Position numbers and translations under genes: made by a program. The notes under the pieces are model-generated. The model searched no databases, was not told the origin of the DNA, and saw nothing but the letters and a program-made list of their open reading frames with translations. 64,000 bases of DNA, taken from positions 124,001 to 188,000 of the forward strand of contig NZ_JBNAFR010000007.1 in the NCBI RefSeq assembly GCF_049800775.1. Reading direction: 5' to 3'. This DNA comes from Dinoroseobacter sp049800775. Lineage in GTDB: Bacteria > Pseudomonadota > Alphaproteobacteria > Rhodobacterales > Rhodobacteraceae. Below are positions 8,436 to 17,544 of the stretch, one piece after another. How positions within the stretch are numbered: position 1 is the first letter of the stretch; each line of letters opens with the position of its first letter.

Positions 8436-9579
8436 TCGCGGACCCTGAAACCTCTTTGCGCTCAATCTGTTCAGTGTCGCGCGCGCGGCCCGCGGAGGCA
8501 ACCCGTGCGGCAAGACGTTCCGTGAACCCTGACTGAGCAAGGATGAAGGCCAGTTTAATGGCCGCTGCGACACCTGTGGCATCGGCTGAACCGTGCGATT
8601 TCACCACAGTGCCATTGAGGCCCAGAAACACGCCGCCATTGACCCGGCGCGGGTCGATCCGTTTGGACAGGCGCCGCAGGGAGGTATAGGCGAGCAGGGC
8701 GGCGATCTGAGACCAGGGGGTCTTCTTGAAGGCCTCGGTCAGAAAGTCGCGGATCAGCGCCGCAGTGCCCTCGGCGGTTTTCAGCGCCACATTGCCCGTG
8801 AACCCGTCGGTGACGATCACATCGACCCGGTCCGACGGGATATCGCCGCCCTCGACGAAGCCCACGAAGTCAAACCGGTTGTCCTCGGCGGCATTCGCGA
8901 TCAGATCATGGGCGGCCTTGAGTTCGGCCCGGCCCTTATGCTCTTCGGTGCCCACATTCAGCAGGCCGATCCGCGGATGGGCGAGGCCCAGCCCGTTGCG
9001 GGCATAGGACGCCCCCATCAGGGCATAGGCCAGCAGGTCCTGCTCGTCGGCTTTGATATCCGCGCCCACATCCAGCATCACGTTGAACCCCGATGCCGCG
9101 CGGGAGGGCCACAGGCAGGCAATCGCCGGGCGGTTGACCCCGGGGGCCTTGCGCAGGCGCACCATGCTGAGCGCCATCAGCGCGCCGGTATTGCCGCAGG
9201 AAACGCAGACCGTCGCCTCTCTGTTGCGGACCGCGTCGATCGCGCTCCACATCGAGGTGGCCTTGCCGTTGCGCATCACCTGGCTCGGTTTGTCGTCCAT
9301 CGTGACGACATCCTCGGTGGCACGAATCACGACCCGGTTGAGCAGCTCCTTGCGCTTGGCGACAAGAGGCGTGAGCTCATCGGCATTGCCGTGCAGCAGA
9401 AAGGCGATGTCTGGATTTTTGTCGGCGGCGATGGATAACCCGGCGACAATTGCCGCCGGTCCCTGGTCGCCGCCCATCGCATCCACAGAGATGACGGTGC
9501 CCGTCAGCCCATGTGGGGCCGGGTCCGCTTGGCCCCCTGTCTCATCGGGCGTTCTGCCCTGCGAGGTGACTGAGGCCAT
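8428..9579 (-). CDS. plsX: phosphate acyltransferase PlsX
   Basis: A 383-residue enzyme that makes acyl-phosphate from acyl-ACP, the first step of the PlsX/PlsY phospholipid route. The signature VISVDAMGGDQGPAAIV appears at about residue 29, and ASGFNVMLDVGAD and VIVTDGFTGNVALKT are also conserved. The first 27 residues precede the usual start of the family; ATG 9579 has a GGGGTAAGAG site and is the only ATG. The gene sits between rpmF and fabH, the classic rpmF–plsX–fabH lipid cluster. Confidence 0.93.
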   Translation of the reverse strand: MASVTSQGRTPDETGGQADPAPHGLTGTVISVDAMGGDQGPAAIVAGLSIAADKNPDIAFLLHGNADELTPLVAKRKELLNRVVIRATEDVVTMDDKPSQVMRNGKATSMWSAIDAVRNREATVCVSCGNTGALMALSMVRLRKAPGVNRPAIACLWPSRAASGFNVMLDVGADIKADEQDLLAYALMGASYARNGLGLAHPRIGLLNVGTEEHKGRAELKAAHDLIANAAEDNRFDFVGFVEGGDIPSDRVDVIVTDGFTGNVALKTAEGTAALIRDFLTEAFKKTPWSQIAALLAYTSLRRLSKRIDPRRVNGGVFLGLNGTVVKSHGSADATGVAAAIKLAFILAQSGFTERLAARVASAGRARDTEQIERKEVSGSANG

Positions 9580-9612
9580 GCGCTCTTACCCCGGTTTGCG
9601 CATTTCGTCCGC

Positions 9613-9819
9613 TTATGCCGCGTCGTCGTCGAGATCGATCTCGTCGGCCTGCGCGATCACTTCGCGCTCGGCGTAGTGGCCGCAGGACGCACAGACGTGG
9701 TGCGGACGCTTCAGCTCACCGCAATTCGGGCACTCGTTCGGGTTGCCCGCGACGAGCGCGTCATGGGACCGTCGCTGACCGCGACGGGACTTTGTGATCT
9801 TATTCTGAGGGACTGCCAT
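9613..9819 (-). CDS. rpmF: 50S ribosomal protein L32
   Basis: A 68-residue ribosomal protein. The N-terminus MAVPQNKITKSRRGQRRSHD is typical of L32. A zinc-ribbon CxxC pair is visible at Cys30/Cys33 and Cys43/Cys46 (CPNC and CASC), so this is the zinc-binding (C+) form. It ends in an acidic tail. It lies 33 bp before plsX on the same strand. Confidence 0.97.
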   Translation of the reverse strand: MAVPQNKITKSRRGQRRSHDALVAGNPNECPNCGELKRPHHVCASCGHYAEREVIAQADEIDLDDDAA

Positions 9820-10037
9820 GTCTCAACCTCGGGTTCTGGGGGCAGTGCCCCGGTGTTCTTGGGTGGCGCTCTGCGCCATACGATCCGCTCGCGCGTCGGG
9901 TGTTCAGCGCAAGCTCAGAGCGAGGCGCGGAACATACTGTGATTCCGATAGGGCGCAAGTGTTTTGTGCGCCGCGTTTAAACCGTGACATGGGGGTGTCG
10001 CAAGCCTATTTCGCCCTGCCGATGCGCCGCAGGGCGC

Positions 10038-10631
10038 TTATTGCTCCGAGCTGTCGGGTTTCGACACCACACGCAGGCCCTGCAGGGCGGCAAACGGGTG
10101 GGCATCCTCGTCTGTCATTGCGGCCTTTCCCGGCTCGGTGAAGACCGCCTCACCCAGCTCGACCCCTTCGGCGCGCGGATAGAGGGGCAGGGCCAGGGCC
10201 AGCTCTTCGGCCAGCAGCGCTGCGAGGTCCAGGGTCGCGGGCACGGGGCCAGCATTGTCATCTTCGGGCATCTCGATTTCGGCGCCATCGGGCTCGGACC
10301 AGTCCGACAAAAAGCGCCGCTCGATCGTCTCTTCGATCCGGGTGCTGACCGGGGCGAGGGTCACGCTGCAGGGCTGGACCACCGTCGCGCCCAGCTCGGC
10401 CTGCAGGATCCAGTCCGCCTTGCCCAGCGGTTGCAACGCACCGGTCAGGCGCACCTTGCGCAGATCGGTCAGGTCCATCTCCTGGGCGAGCGCGGCCAGA
10501 TCGGCCTCCTCCGGTGTCAGGGAAAACCGCGTGGGCTTGCGCGACGACAGGTCCGCGAGGCGCAGCACATGGGGACGCAATTGCGGCGTGTCGGTCTCCG
10601 GGCTGGGGGACGGATGCGGCTGCTCGGTCAT
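10038..10631 (-). CDS. yceD: YceD/DUF177 family protein (23S rRNA accumulation)
   Basis: A 197-residue DUF177 protein. The core segment KVRLTGALQPLGKADWILQAELGATVVQPCSVTL contains the conserved single Cys of the family (VVQPCSVTLAPV), and an acidic stretch follows (SEPDGAEIEMPEDDNAGP). In other bacteria YceD is encoded next to rpmF and supports 23S rRNA levels; here it lies just upstream of rpmF with a 218-bp spacer. The mechanism is unknown. It is divergent from bamE. Confidence 0.88.
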   Translation of the reverse strand: MTEQPHPSPSPETDTPQLRPHVLRLADLSSRKPTRFSLTPEEADLAALAQEMDLTDLRKVRLTGALQPLGKADWILQAELGATVVQPCSVTLAPVSTRIEETIERRFLSDWSEPDGAEIEMPEDDNAGPVPATLDLAALLAEELALALPLYPRAEGVELGEAVFTEPGKAAMTDEDAHPFAALQGLRVVSKPDSSEQ

Positions 10632-10845
10632 CGGGGTCTCCTTTCGGCGGGGTCGTCTGTTGGCATGGTCCGGCGGACAGCGCCCGGAGCGTCCGGCTCC
10701 GGGCTGGGTGAACTTCCGCGCGGATCGATCACCTCCCGGGGAGGAGCGCTTGATCCAGCGGGCAGAGTTCGGTATCGCACGGGGGCTGCTTGTAACATCT
10801 GCTCAGGGTTGTTGACGCGATTTGCACATGGGGACGTGCCAGAAC

Positions 10846-11304
10846 ATGAAATATGTCGGCTCTCGGCTCGGCAAAAGCCTTGCGGGCGTGATTCTCGTTC
10901 TGTCCCTTGTGGGCTGTTCCGCGACCTATCGCAACTCGGGCTATGTGCCCACCGAGGATGAACTGGCCGAAATCGCCGTCGGGATCGACGATCGCAGCTC
11001 GGTCGAAGAGACCGTGGGCCGCCCTGTTTCGCAAGGGGTGATCGCCGATCAGGCCTGGTATTTCGTGGGCACCCGCTGGGAGTATTTCGCCTATCGCGCG
11101 CCGCAGCAGATCGACCGGCAGGTCGTGGCGATCTCCTTCGATGACGGCGGTACGGTCGAGAATATCGAGCGGTTCACCCTGGCCGATGGCGAGGTCATCC
11201 CGCTCAATCGCCGGGTCACCGACAGCAATATCGAAGGGGTGTCCTTGATTCGTCAGCTGCTCGGCAATATCGGCAATTTCGACGCGGGCAACTTCCTGAA
11301 CTAG
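10846..11304 (+). CDS. bamE: outer membrane protein assembly factor BamE
   Basis: A 152-residue lipoprotein of the SmpA/OmlA/BamE family, an accessory lipoprotein of the BAM complex at the inner face of the outer membrane. The signal peptide MKYVGSRLGKSLAGVILVLS ends in the lipobox LVGC. The BamE fold shows the element DRSSVEETVGRPVSQGVIADQ and the strand AWYFVGTRWEYFAYR. The ATG at 10846 is preferred because it begins a proper signal peptide; earlier in-frame codons give a polar extension. It diverges from yceD. Confidence 0.88.
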   Translation: MKYVGSRLGKSLAGVILVLSLVGCSATYRNSGYVPTEDELAEIAVGIDDRSSVEETVGRPVSQGVIADQAWYFVGTRWEYFAYRAPQQIDRQVVAISFDDGGTVENIERFTLADGEVIPLNRRVTDSNIEGVSLIRQLLGNIGNFDAGNFLN

Positions 11305-11324
11305 GTGCCCCGACCGGGCGTCTG

Positions 11325-12158
11325 TCACAGCTGCGCGGTGAAGGTCGCGTCGAAGCGCGTGGTCAGAAACGCATATTGCGGCGCGAGCACCTCGCGGAAA
11401 TGGGCGTGAACCGCCTCGGGCACGTCCATCTGCTGGCTCACATGCACCTTGCGGCGTAGCCCCCAGGGGTCCTCGCGCTCCAGTCCGGCGAAACGTTCGA
11501 TCTGGCGCATGACGCCTTCGGGATCGGCGCTGATCTGACCATAGGGCAGATAGAGCAGGCGGCGGTCATCGAATTGCGCGTCCCAGCGCGGGATATAGGT
11601 CTTGTAATCGCCCCGGTTCAGGATTGCTTGATCCTGCGCGTGGCGCATCCAGGCGCGGGTGCTGGACGGGGTGATCTTGCGGCGCGACAGGTTCATGCGC
11701 AGCTGCGACAGGGCGCGGGTGACCGGGTCGCGCAGGATGTAGATGAACCGCGCCTCGCGCAGGAACTTCGCGAGGAAGTCCACGCCCTCCTCGGGGAGGG
11801 TCGAGTATTCCGGGGTCACATCGAGACAGAGCTGCCGTGCCGGGGCACGGGAGAAGACGGCCTTGTACCATGTGCCGTTATGGGTGGGCTGGGTGATCAG
11901 CCGGTCGAGATAGGCGATGTAGTCCGGGTCCGGCTCGGGCTGGTTCCGGAGGTGGCGGCGCATGGAGGCATCCACACCGCGCACGAGGCCTGCGCGGATC
12001 CAGTCGCGGTTCTCCGGACAGAATTTGTGGTCGAAGAAATGGACCTCCTTGAAGGGCGGCACCCAGATATCCGAGCGCGCCTGACAGACGCGGTAGAGCC
12101 AGCTTGTGGCCGCCTTTTGCGCGCCGATGCAGACAAGGTCGGGTTTGCGGCCGATCAT
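11325..12158 (-). CDS. sulfotransferase family protein
   Basis: A 277-residue PAPS-dependent sulfotransferase fold. The N-terminal phosphosulfate-binding loop is visible as VCIGAQKAATSWLYR (about residues 9-23). The 3'-phosphate-binding segment is IYILRDPVTRALSQLRMNL (about residues 134-152). The acceptor is not predictable; bacterial homologues sulfate cell-surface sugars or lipids. The gene is convergent with bamE and 82 bp downstream of uup. Confidence 0.85.
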   Translation of the reverse strand: MIGRKPDLVCIGAQKAATSWLYRVCQARSDIWVPPFKEVHFFDHKFCPENRDWIRAGLVRGVDASMRRHLRNQPEPDPDYIAYLDRLITQPTHNGTWYKAVFSRAPARQLCLDVTPEYSTLPEEGVDFLAKFLREARFIYILRDPVTRALSQLRMNLSRRKITPSSTRAWMRHAQDQAILNRGDYKTYIPRWDAQFDDRRLLYLPYGQISADPEGVMRQIERFAGLEREDPWGLRRKVHVSQQMDVPEAVHAHFREVLAPQYAFLTTRFDATFTAQL

Positions 12159-12239
12159 GGGGGGCTCCGGATGGGATGGGCGCAGGGTACCCGTCCCGCG
12201 CCGGAGGGCAAGAGCGGTGCCTTGTCCCTGTGACCGGGG

Positions 12240-14075
12240 CTAGCCGCCTGCGCGCTCTTCGAGGTCGAGCCATTCATCCTCGGCGGCCTGCAGTGCGGAT
12301 TGGCGTTCCACCAGGGCCTCGGTGGCCTTCTGGAACTTCACCGGCTCACGCGTGTAGAGGTCGGGCATTGCGAGGAATTCTTCGAGCTTGGCGATCTCGG
12401 CCCCGAGCCGGTCGATCTCGTCGGGCAGGGCTTCCAGCCGGTGCCGCTCGGTAAAGGACAGCCCCGTCTTTGACGGGGCGGACGCGCCTGGCGCCTCGGT
12501 CTTGCTATGGGGCGTCGAGGCCGGTTTCGCCGCCGGTCTGGTCTGGGCGGGTCCCGCCGAAGCGGTGTCCGCTTCGGCCCGCTGGCTGAGATAATCGCTC
12601 CAGCCGCCGGCATAGGCCGTGGCGCGCCCGTCGCCCTCCATGGCGATGGTGGTGGTGGCAACCCGGTCGAGGAAATCCCGGTCGTGGCTGACCAGCAGGA
12701 CGGTACCCGGGTAGTCCGACAGGATCTCCTGCAGCAGATCGAGCGTTTCGATGTCGAGATCGTTGGTCGGCTCGTCGAGCACCAGCAGGTTACTTTCCCG
12801 CGCCATGATTCGCGCCAGAAGCAGCCGGGCCCGCTCGCCCCCCGACAGGGCGCGCACCGGGCTGCGGGCTTGGTCATCGGTGAAGAGGAATTCCTTGAGA
12901 TAGCCCACCACATGGCGCGGGGTGCCGCGCACCATCACCTGATCGGCGCGCCCGGCCACGCGCATCTCCTTGTCGCCGGTCAGGTTCTCCCAGAGCGAGG
13001 CATCGGGGTCGAGCCCCTCCCGGCGCTGGTCGAACACCGCCGTTTCGAGATTGGTGCCCAGGGTCACGCTGCCACTATCAGGGGCCAGCTCGCCCGTGAG
13101 CATCTTCAGGAGCGTCGTCTTGCCCGCCCCATTGGGGCCGACAAAGGCGATCCGGTCGCCGCGCAGCACGCGCAGATCGAAGGGCCGCAGGATGGTCTTG
13201 TCGCCAAAGGCCTTGGCGATGCCGCGCGCCTCGATCACCCGTTTGCCCGAGCTCTTGCCCGCCTCGAGCGCCATTTCGGCAGTGCCCTGGCGGCGGATCA
13301 TGTCGGCGCGCTGCTGGCGCAGCTCGCCCAGGGCGCGGACCCGGCCCTGATTGCGCTTGCGGCGCGCGGAGATGCCTTCAACCGCCCAGCGGGCCTCGGC
13401 CTTGATCTTGCGGTCGAGTTTGTGGCGCGCGAGGTCCTCTTCTTCCCAGGTCTTGTCGCGCCAGGCTTCGAAATCCGCAAAGCCCCGTTCCTGCCGCCGC
13501 ACCACACCGCGATCGATCCACAGGGACGCGCGGGTAAGGGCCGTCAGAAAGGCCCGGTCATGGGAGATCAGCACGAAGGCCGCGCGGGTGCTGCGCAGGT
13601 GGTCTTCGAGCCAGGCGATGGCCTGGATGTCGAGATGGTTGGTGGGCTCGTCGAGCAGCATCAGCTCCGGCGCTTCGGCCAGAAGCCGGGCGAGGGCGGC
13701 GCGACGGCGCTCGCCCCCCGAGGCGGCCTCGGTGGCGATATCGAGATCGAGCTTCAGCCCTTCGGCGGCGATATCGATCCGGTAGGCTTCGGACGGATCG
13801 AGCGTTGCACCGGCGAAATCGCCCAGGGTCGCGTAACCCGCGAGATCCGGGTCCTGCTCCATATAACCTACGGAGGTGCCGGGGGCGGCGGTGCCGGTAT
13901 CGGCCTCGACCTGACCGGCCATGACCTTCATCAGGGTGGATTTGCCGGATCCGTTGCGGCCCACAAGGGCGACGCGGTCACCGGGCTGGATCACCAGATC
14001 GAGTCCGGCAAAGACCGGGTTTCCGCCATATCCCAGGCGGATGTCGTTGAGCTGAAGGAGAGGGGGACGTGCCAT
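12240..14075 (-). CDS. uup: ABC-F family ATPase Uup
   Basis: A 611-residue soluble protein with two ATP-binding cassettes and no membrane domain. Walker A motifs are GRNGSGKST (39-47) and GPNGAGKTT (near residue 317). Signature motifs are ASGGERRRAALARLL and LSGGERARLLLAR, and the Walker B ends are MLLDEPTNHLD and LVLDEPTNDLD. The C-terminus after about residue 530 is a charged coiled coil (LEALPDEIDRLGAEIAKLEEF), which is the Uup-specific DNA-binding hairpin. ABC-F proteins act on ribosomes, and Uup also affects transposon precise excision. Confidence 0.9.
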   Translation of the reverse strand: MARPPLLQLNDIRLGYGGNPVFAGLDLVIQPGDRVALVGRNGSGKSTLMKVMAGQVEADTGTAAPGTSVGYMEQDPDLAGYATLGDFAGATLDPSEAYRIDIAAEGLKLDLDIATEAASGGERRRAALARLLAEAPELMLLDEPTNHLDIQAIAWLEDHLRSTRAAFVLISHDRAFLTALTRASLWIDRGVVRRQERGFADFEAWRDKTWEEEDLARHKLDRKIKAEARWAVEGISARRKRNQGRVRALGELRQQRADMIRRQGTAEMALEAGKSSGKRVIEARGIAKAFGDKTILRPFDLRVLRGDRIAFVGPNGAGKTTLLKMLTGELAPDSGSVTLGTNLETAVFDQRREGLDPDASLWENLTGDKEMRVAGRADQVMVRGTPRHVVGYLKEFLFTDDQARSPVRALSGGERARLLLARIMARESNLLVLDEPTNDLDIETLDLLQEILSDYPGTVLLVSHDRDFLDRVATTTIAMEGDGRATAYAGGWSDYLSQRAEADTASAGPAQTRPAAKPASTPHSKTEAPGASAPSKTGLSFTERHRLEALPDEIDRLGAEIAKLEEFLAMPDLYTREPVKFQKATEALVERQSALQAAEDEWLDLEERAGG

Positions 14076-14160
14076 GGCGCGGAGGTATGGGGCACGGGGC
14101 GCGGGGTCAATGGGGATCGTGGCGCAGACCGGATCTGCGGGCGTCGCTTGTGGCGCGGGC

Positions 14161-14187
14161 AGGAGCCTCCGGCGGGGATATTTGAAG
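14161..14187. repeat. possible dispersed Rhodobacteraceae intergenic element
   Basis: The stretch GAGCCTCCGGCGGGGATATT followed by TGAAG lies in the divergent region between uup and purL. From memory, closely similar short strings recur between genes in Rhodobacteraceae genomes. Only one copy was noticed here, so the repeat status is an inference. It has partial self-complementarity (CCTCCG/CGGGG). Confidence 0.4.
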
Positions 14188-14319
14188 ACTTAAGTCGGGG
14201 CAAATGCCTGCGAGGCGGGCCTTGGCGCGTGCTGTGGGGGTGGGACCGGTTATGCCCCCTTTCACCTCAGCGCTGCTTGGACTAAGACGCGCGCAGTCCG
14301 AAGCCGGAGGATTGCGCCC

Positions 14320-16491
14320 ATGACTGCCCCTATCTCAGAGCCTGCGATAACCCCTGATCTGATTGCTGCCCACGGGCTGTCGCCAGACGAGTATGACCGC
14401 ATTCTCGGGATCATCGAGCGGGCGCCCAGTTTCACCGAGCTGGGGATCTTCTCGGCGATGTGGAACGAGCATTGTTCCTACAAGTCGTCAAAGAAGTGGC
14501 TGCGCACCCTGCCGACCGAGGGGCCGCAGGTGATTTGCGGGCCCGGCGAGAATGCGGGCGTGGTTGATATCGGCGACGGGCAGGCGGTGGTCTTCAAGAT
14601 GGAGAGCCACAATCACCCATCCTATATCGAGCCCTATCAAGGGGCGGCGACCGGGGTCGGGGGCATTTTGCGCGATGTCTTCACCATGGGCGCGCGGCCC
14701 GTGGCGGCGATGAACGCACTCAGCTTTGGCGAGACCAGCCATCCCAAGACCAAATCCCTCGTGGCCGGTGTGGTCGAGGGGATCGGCGGTTATGGGAATT
14801 GCTTCGGCGTGCCGACTGTCGGCGGCGAGGTGCGATTCCACGCGGCCTATAACGGCAATTGCCTGGTGAATGCCTTTGCCGCGGGCCTCGCGGATGCGGA
14901 CAAGATCTTTTACTCGGCGGCCTCCGGTGTGGGCATGCCGGTCGTGTATCTCGGGGCCAAGACCGGGCGCGACGGCGTTGGCGGGGCGACCATGGCCAGC
15001 GCCGAGTTCGACGACACGATCGAGGAAAAGCGCCCCACGGTGCAGGTCGGCGATCCGTTCACCGAAAAGCGCCTGATGGAGGCGACGCTGGAGCTGATGC
15101 AGACCGGTGCCGTGATCTCGATCCAGGATATGGGGGCAGCGGGCCTGACCTGTTCCGCGGTCGAGATGGGGGACAAGGGGGGCCTTGGCATCCGGCTCGA
15201 TCTGGAGCGGGTGCCCGTGCGCGAGGCGGCCATGACCGCCTATGAGATGATGCTCAGCGAGAGCCAGGAGCGGATGCTCATGGTGCTCAACCCCGAACTT
15301 GAGGCCGAGGCCAAGGCGGTGTTCGACAAGTGGGATCTGGATTTCGCCATCGTCGGTGAGACGATTGCCGAGGACCGCTTCCTGATCGTGCTGAACGGCG
15401 AGACGAAAGCGGACCTGCCTTTGTCGAAACTGGCCTCCAGCGCGCCGGAATATGACCGCCCCTGGGTGCCGACGCCTGAGGCGGCGGAGATGGACCCGGT
15501 CCCGGCGGTGGATCCGATTGACGGGCTCAAGGCGCTGCTGGCCAGCCCGAACTACGCCCGCAAGCACTGGGTCTGGGAGCAATATGACACGCAAGTGATG
15601 GCCGACACCCTGCGCACGCCCGGTCTTGGCGCGGGCGTGATCCGGGTCCATGGCACCGACAAGGCGCTGGCCTTCACCAGTGACGTGACCCCCCGCTATG
15701 TGCGCGCCAACCCGGTGCAAGGCGGGCGGCAGGCCGTGGCCGAAGCCTATCGCAACCTGATCTCCGTGGGCGCGACCCCGCTGGCCACGACCGATAACCT
15801 GAACTTCGGCAACCCGGAAAAGCCCGAGATCATGGGACAGTTCGTAGGGGCCATTCAGGGGATCGGCGAGGCTTGTGCGGCGCTCGACGTGCCCATCGTG
15901 TCGGGCAATGTCAGCCTTTACAACGAGACCGACGGGCAGGGGATCCTGCCGACCCCGACCATCGGCGCGGTGGGGCTGATCGCCGAGACCGAGCAGGCGA
16001 TTGCCGGCCAACCGGCAGCGGGAGAGCTTGCCTTGCTGGTGGGCGCAACCGAGGGGCATCTGGGGCAATCGGCGCTTCTGGCGGAAGTGTTCCACCGCGA
16101 GGATGGCGACGCGCCTTCCGTGGACCTTGAGGCCGAACGGGCGGCGGGTCAGTTCATTCTCGACAATCGGGGATGGATCTCGGGCTGCACGGATCTGGCA
16201 GATGGCGGGCTTGCGCTGGCAGCCTTCGAGATGGCCGAGGCCGCGGGGCTCGGCCTGACGCTGGATGCCACGGAGATGGGCATGCTCTTTGGCGAGGATC
16301 AGGGCCGCTACCTGATCGCCTGCAGCTATGACGCGGCCGAGGCCCTGATGGTGGCTGCGGGACAGGCCGGTGTGCCGATCGAGACCGTGGGCCGGTTCGG
16401 CGGGGACGAGATTGCGCTTGGCGGTGCGAAAGCGTCGCTGGCCGAGCTCAGCACTCTTTATCGCGGGGCTTTCGAAGACGCCGTGGCCTGA
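14320..16491 (+). CDS. purL: phosphoribosylformylglycinamidine synthase subunit PurL
   Basis: A 723-residue small-type FGAM synthase II, which works with PurS and PurQ in step 4 of purine synthesis (ATP- and glutamine-dependent amidation of FGAR). Conserved segments include MWNEHCSYKSSKKWL (about 47-61), MESHNHPSYIEPYQGAATGVGG with the ATP/Mg-binding site, ISIQDMGAAGLTCSAVEMG, and LNFGNPEKPEIMGQFVGAI. The length and the absence of a fused glutaminase domain fit the PurSLQ system. The start has a GGAGGATTGCGCCC leader. A long open frame on the opposite strand is a codon-bias shadow. Confidence 0.96.
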   Translation: MTAPISEPAITPDLIAAHGLSPDEYDRILGIIERAPSFTELGIFSAMWNEHCSYKSSKKWLRTLPTEGPQVICGPGENAGVVDIGDGQAVVFKMESHNHPSYIEPYQGAATGVGGILRDVFTMGARPVAAMNALSFGETSHPKTKSLVAGVVEGIGGYGNCFGVPTVGGEVRFHAAYNGNCLVNAFAAGLADADKIFYSAASGVGMPVVYLGAKTGRDGVGGATMASAEFDDTIEEKRPTVQVGDPFTEKRLMEATLELMQTGAVISIQDMGAAGLTCSAVEMGDKGGLGIRLDLERVPVREAAMTAYEMMLSESQERMLMVLNPELEAEAKAVFDKWDLDFAIVGETIAEDRFLIVLNGETKADLPLSKLASSAPEYDRPWVPTPEAAEMDPVPAVDPIDGLKALLASPNYARKHWVWEQYDTQVMADTLRTPGLGAGVIRVHGTDKALAFTSDVTPRYVRANPVQGGRQAVAEAYRNLISVGATPLATTDNLNFGNPEKPEIMGQFVGAIQGIGEACAALDVPIVSGNVSLYNETDGQGILPTPTIGAVGLIAETEQAIAGQPAAGELALLVGATEGHLGQSALLAEVFHREDGDAPSVDLEAERAAGQFILDNRGWISGCTDLADGGLALAAFEMAEAAGLGLTLDATEMGMLFGEDQGRYLIACSYDAAEALMVAAGQAGVPIETVGRFGGDEIALGGAKASLAELSTLYRGAFEDAVA

Positions 16492-16598
16492 GCCCGCGCG
16501 GCTTCGAACCGAGGCGTGACGAAAAAGGCAGGCCGCATGAAATTTGCGCCTGCACCCGGTCTCAGGGGCCGCCACCTCTGGACGCCCGGGCCGTGACC

Positions 16599-16627
16599 TT
16601 GCAGGATCGGGGTCAGAAGCTTACTAT
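16599..16627 (+). promoter_or_regulatory. predicted sigma-70-type promoter for bolA–grxD
   Basis: TTGCAG, 17-bp spacer, TACTAT. A start of transcription would fall near 16634, upstream of the bolA ATG at 16657. That also argues against the in-frame ATG at 16630 as the true start. Prediction by eye only. Confidence 0.5.
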
Positions 16628-16656
16628 ACATGTACGAAAAAATCAGGATTAAGCCC

Positions 16657-16893
16657 ATGCCGATGCATGCCGATGAAATCGAAGCGCTCCTGCGAGAAAC
16701 CTTTCCCGATGCGCAAATCGACGTTCAGGGCGACGATGGCGTCCACATGTCCGCGATGGTCGTCGATGAGAGCTTTCGCGGCAAGAATCGCGTCCAGCAG
16801 CAGCGCGCGGTCTATGCGGCCCTGAAGGGCAAGATGGACGGCTCTGCCGGAGACCTTCATGCCCTGGCCCTGACCACCAAAGCGCCTGGATGA
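16657..16893 (+). CDS. BolA family protein
   Basis: A 78-residue BolA-like protein. It has the class II KH-like fold pattern ADEIEALLRETFPDAQIDVQG, DDGVHMSAMVVDESFRGKNR and QQRAVYAAL. BolA proteins pair with CGFS monothiol glutaredoxins to handle [2Fe-2S] clusters, and grxD follows two genes downstream in the same transcript. The ATG at 16657 is chosen because it is spaced about 9 bp from AGGA and gives the family N-terminus MPMHADEIEALL. The stop overlaps the next start (ATGA). Confidence 0.88.
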   Translation: MPMHADEIEALLRETFPDAQIDVQGDDGVHMSAMVVDESFRGKNRVQQQRAVYAALKGKMDGSAGDLHALALTTKAPG

Positions 16894-17168
16894 TGTTCGA
16901 GTTCGTCTGGACCACACCCATCGTGGTCTTGTCGGGCGCGCTGGTCGGCGTGCTTTTGATCCGGGCCATCTGGGTCGTGCGCGCCGAGGACCGTCACCCG
17001 CCGCCGAGAGGGAGCGAGCCGGGCGCGGGCTTCACAGAGATCGAAGCGAATTATCATTCTGGCGGACCGGGCGGAGGTCATTCGACTATCATCCGCGTTC
17101 CCAGAGACCCACAGGAATATGCACGATCCTTCGTGCCTCACCATGCCAAAGGACAAAATGATGAGTGA
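16890..17168 (+). CDS. small membrane-anchored protein of unknown function
   Basis: A 92-residue protein with one N-terminal transmembrane helix (about residues 8-30, TTPIVVLSGALVGVLLIRAI) and a polar Gly/Pro-rich cytoplasmic or periplasmic tail. No family is recognised. It overlaps bolA by 4 bp and grxD by 8 bp, so it is translated between the two iron-sulfur partner genes. Its role may be linked to them, but nothing in the sequence states what it is. Confidence 0.65.
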   Translation: MMFEFVWTTPIVVLSGALVGVLLIRAIWVVRAEDRHPPPRGSEPGAGFTEIEANYHSGGPGGGHSTIIRVPRDPQEYARSFVPHHAKGQNDE

Positions 17169-17523
17169 CGCAAACGAGCGCATCAAAGAGACCGTAGCCG
17201 GAAGCGACGTGGTTCTCTTCATGAAGGGCACCAAGTCGATGCCGCAATGTGGCTTCTCCAGCCGCGTGGCGGGGGTGCTGAACTTCATGGGGGTCGAGTA
17301 CACGGATGTGAACGTGCTCGCCGATGAAGAGCTGCGCCAGGGCATCAAGGACTACTCGGACTGGCCGACCATCCCGCAGCTCTACGTCAAGGGCGAGTTC
17401 GTGGGCGGCTGCGATATCATCACCGAGATGACCCTTTCGGGCGAACTGGACACGATGTTCGACGAAAATGCCGTGGCCTATAACAAGGACGCTGCCGACA
17501 AGATCCGCGAAGCCAACGCCTGA
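17161..17523 (+). CDS. grxD: monothiol CGFS glutaredoxin (Grx4 type)
   Basis: A 120-residue monothiol glutaredoxin with CGFS at residues 30-33 (KSMPQCGFSSR). It also has WPTIPQLYVKGEFVGGCDI, the TVP-like cis-Pro loop and glutathione-binding GG-C-D segment. Such proteins carry and transfer [2Fe-2S] clusters with BolA partners. The second of two adjacent ATGs (17161) is chosen by spacing from AAAGGAC. An intrinsic terminator follows. Confidence 0.95.
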   Translation: MSDANERIKETVAGSDVVLFMKGTKSMPQCGFSSRVAGVLNFMGVEYTDVNVLADEELRQGIKDYSDWPTIPQLYVKGEFVGGCDIITEMTLSGELDTMFDENAVAYNKDAADKIREANA

Positions 17524-17544
17524 TCTCCGGCACAAGACATACGG

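Noticed and set aside
12507..14285. 592-codon open frame antisense to uup
   Set aside because: Shadow frame; Walker and signature motifs are on the minus strand.
14488..16575. 695-codon open frame antisense to purL
   Set aside because: It mirrors the purL codon bias and contains His/Arg/Gly-rich sequence without any domain; purL is certain.
16630..16656. Upstream ATG for the BolA-like gene
   Set aside because: It lies at or before the predicted transcription start, has no Shine-Dalgarno sequence and adds residues foreign to the family.
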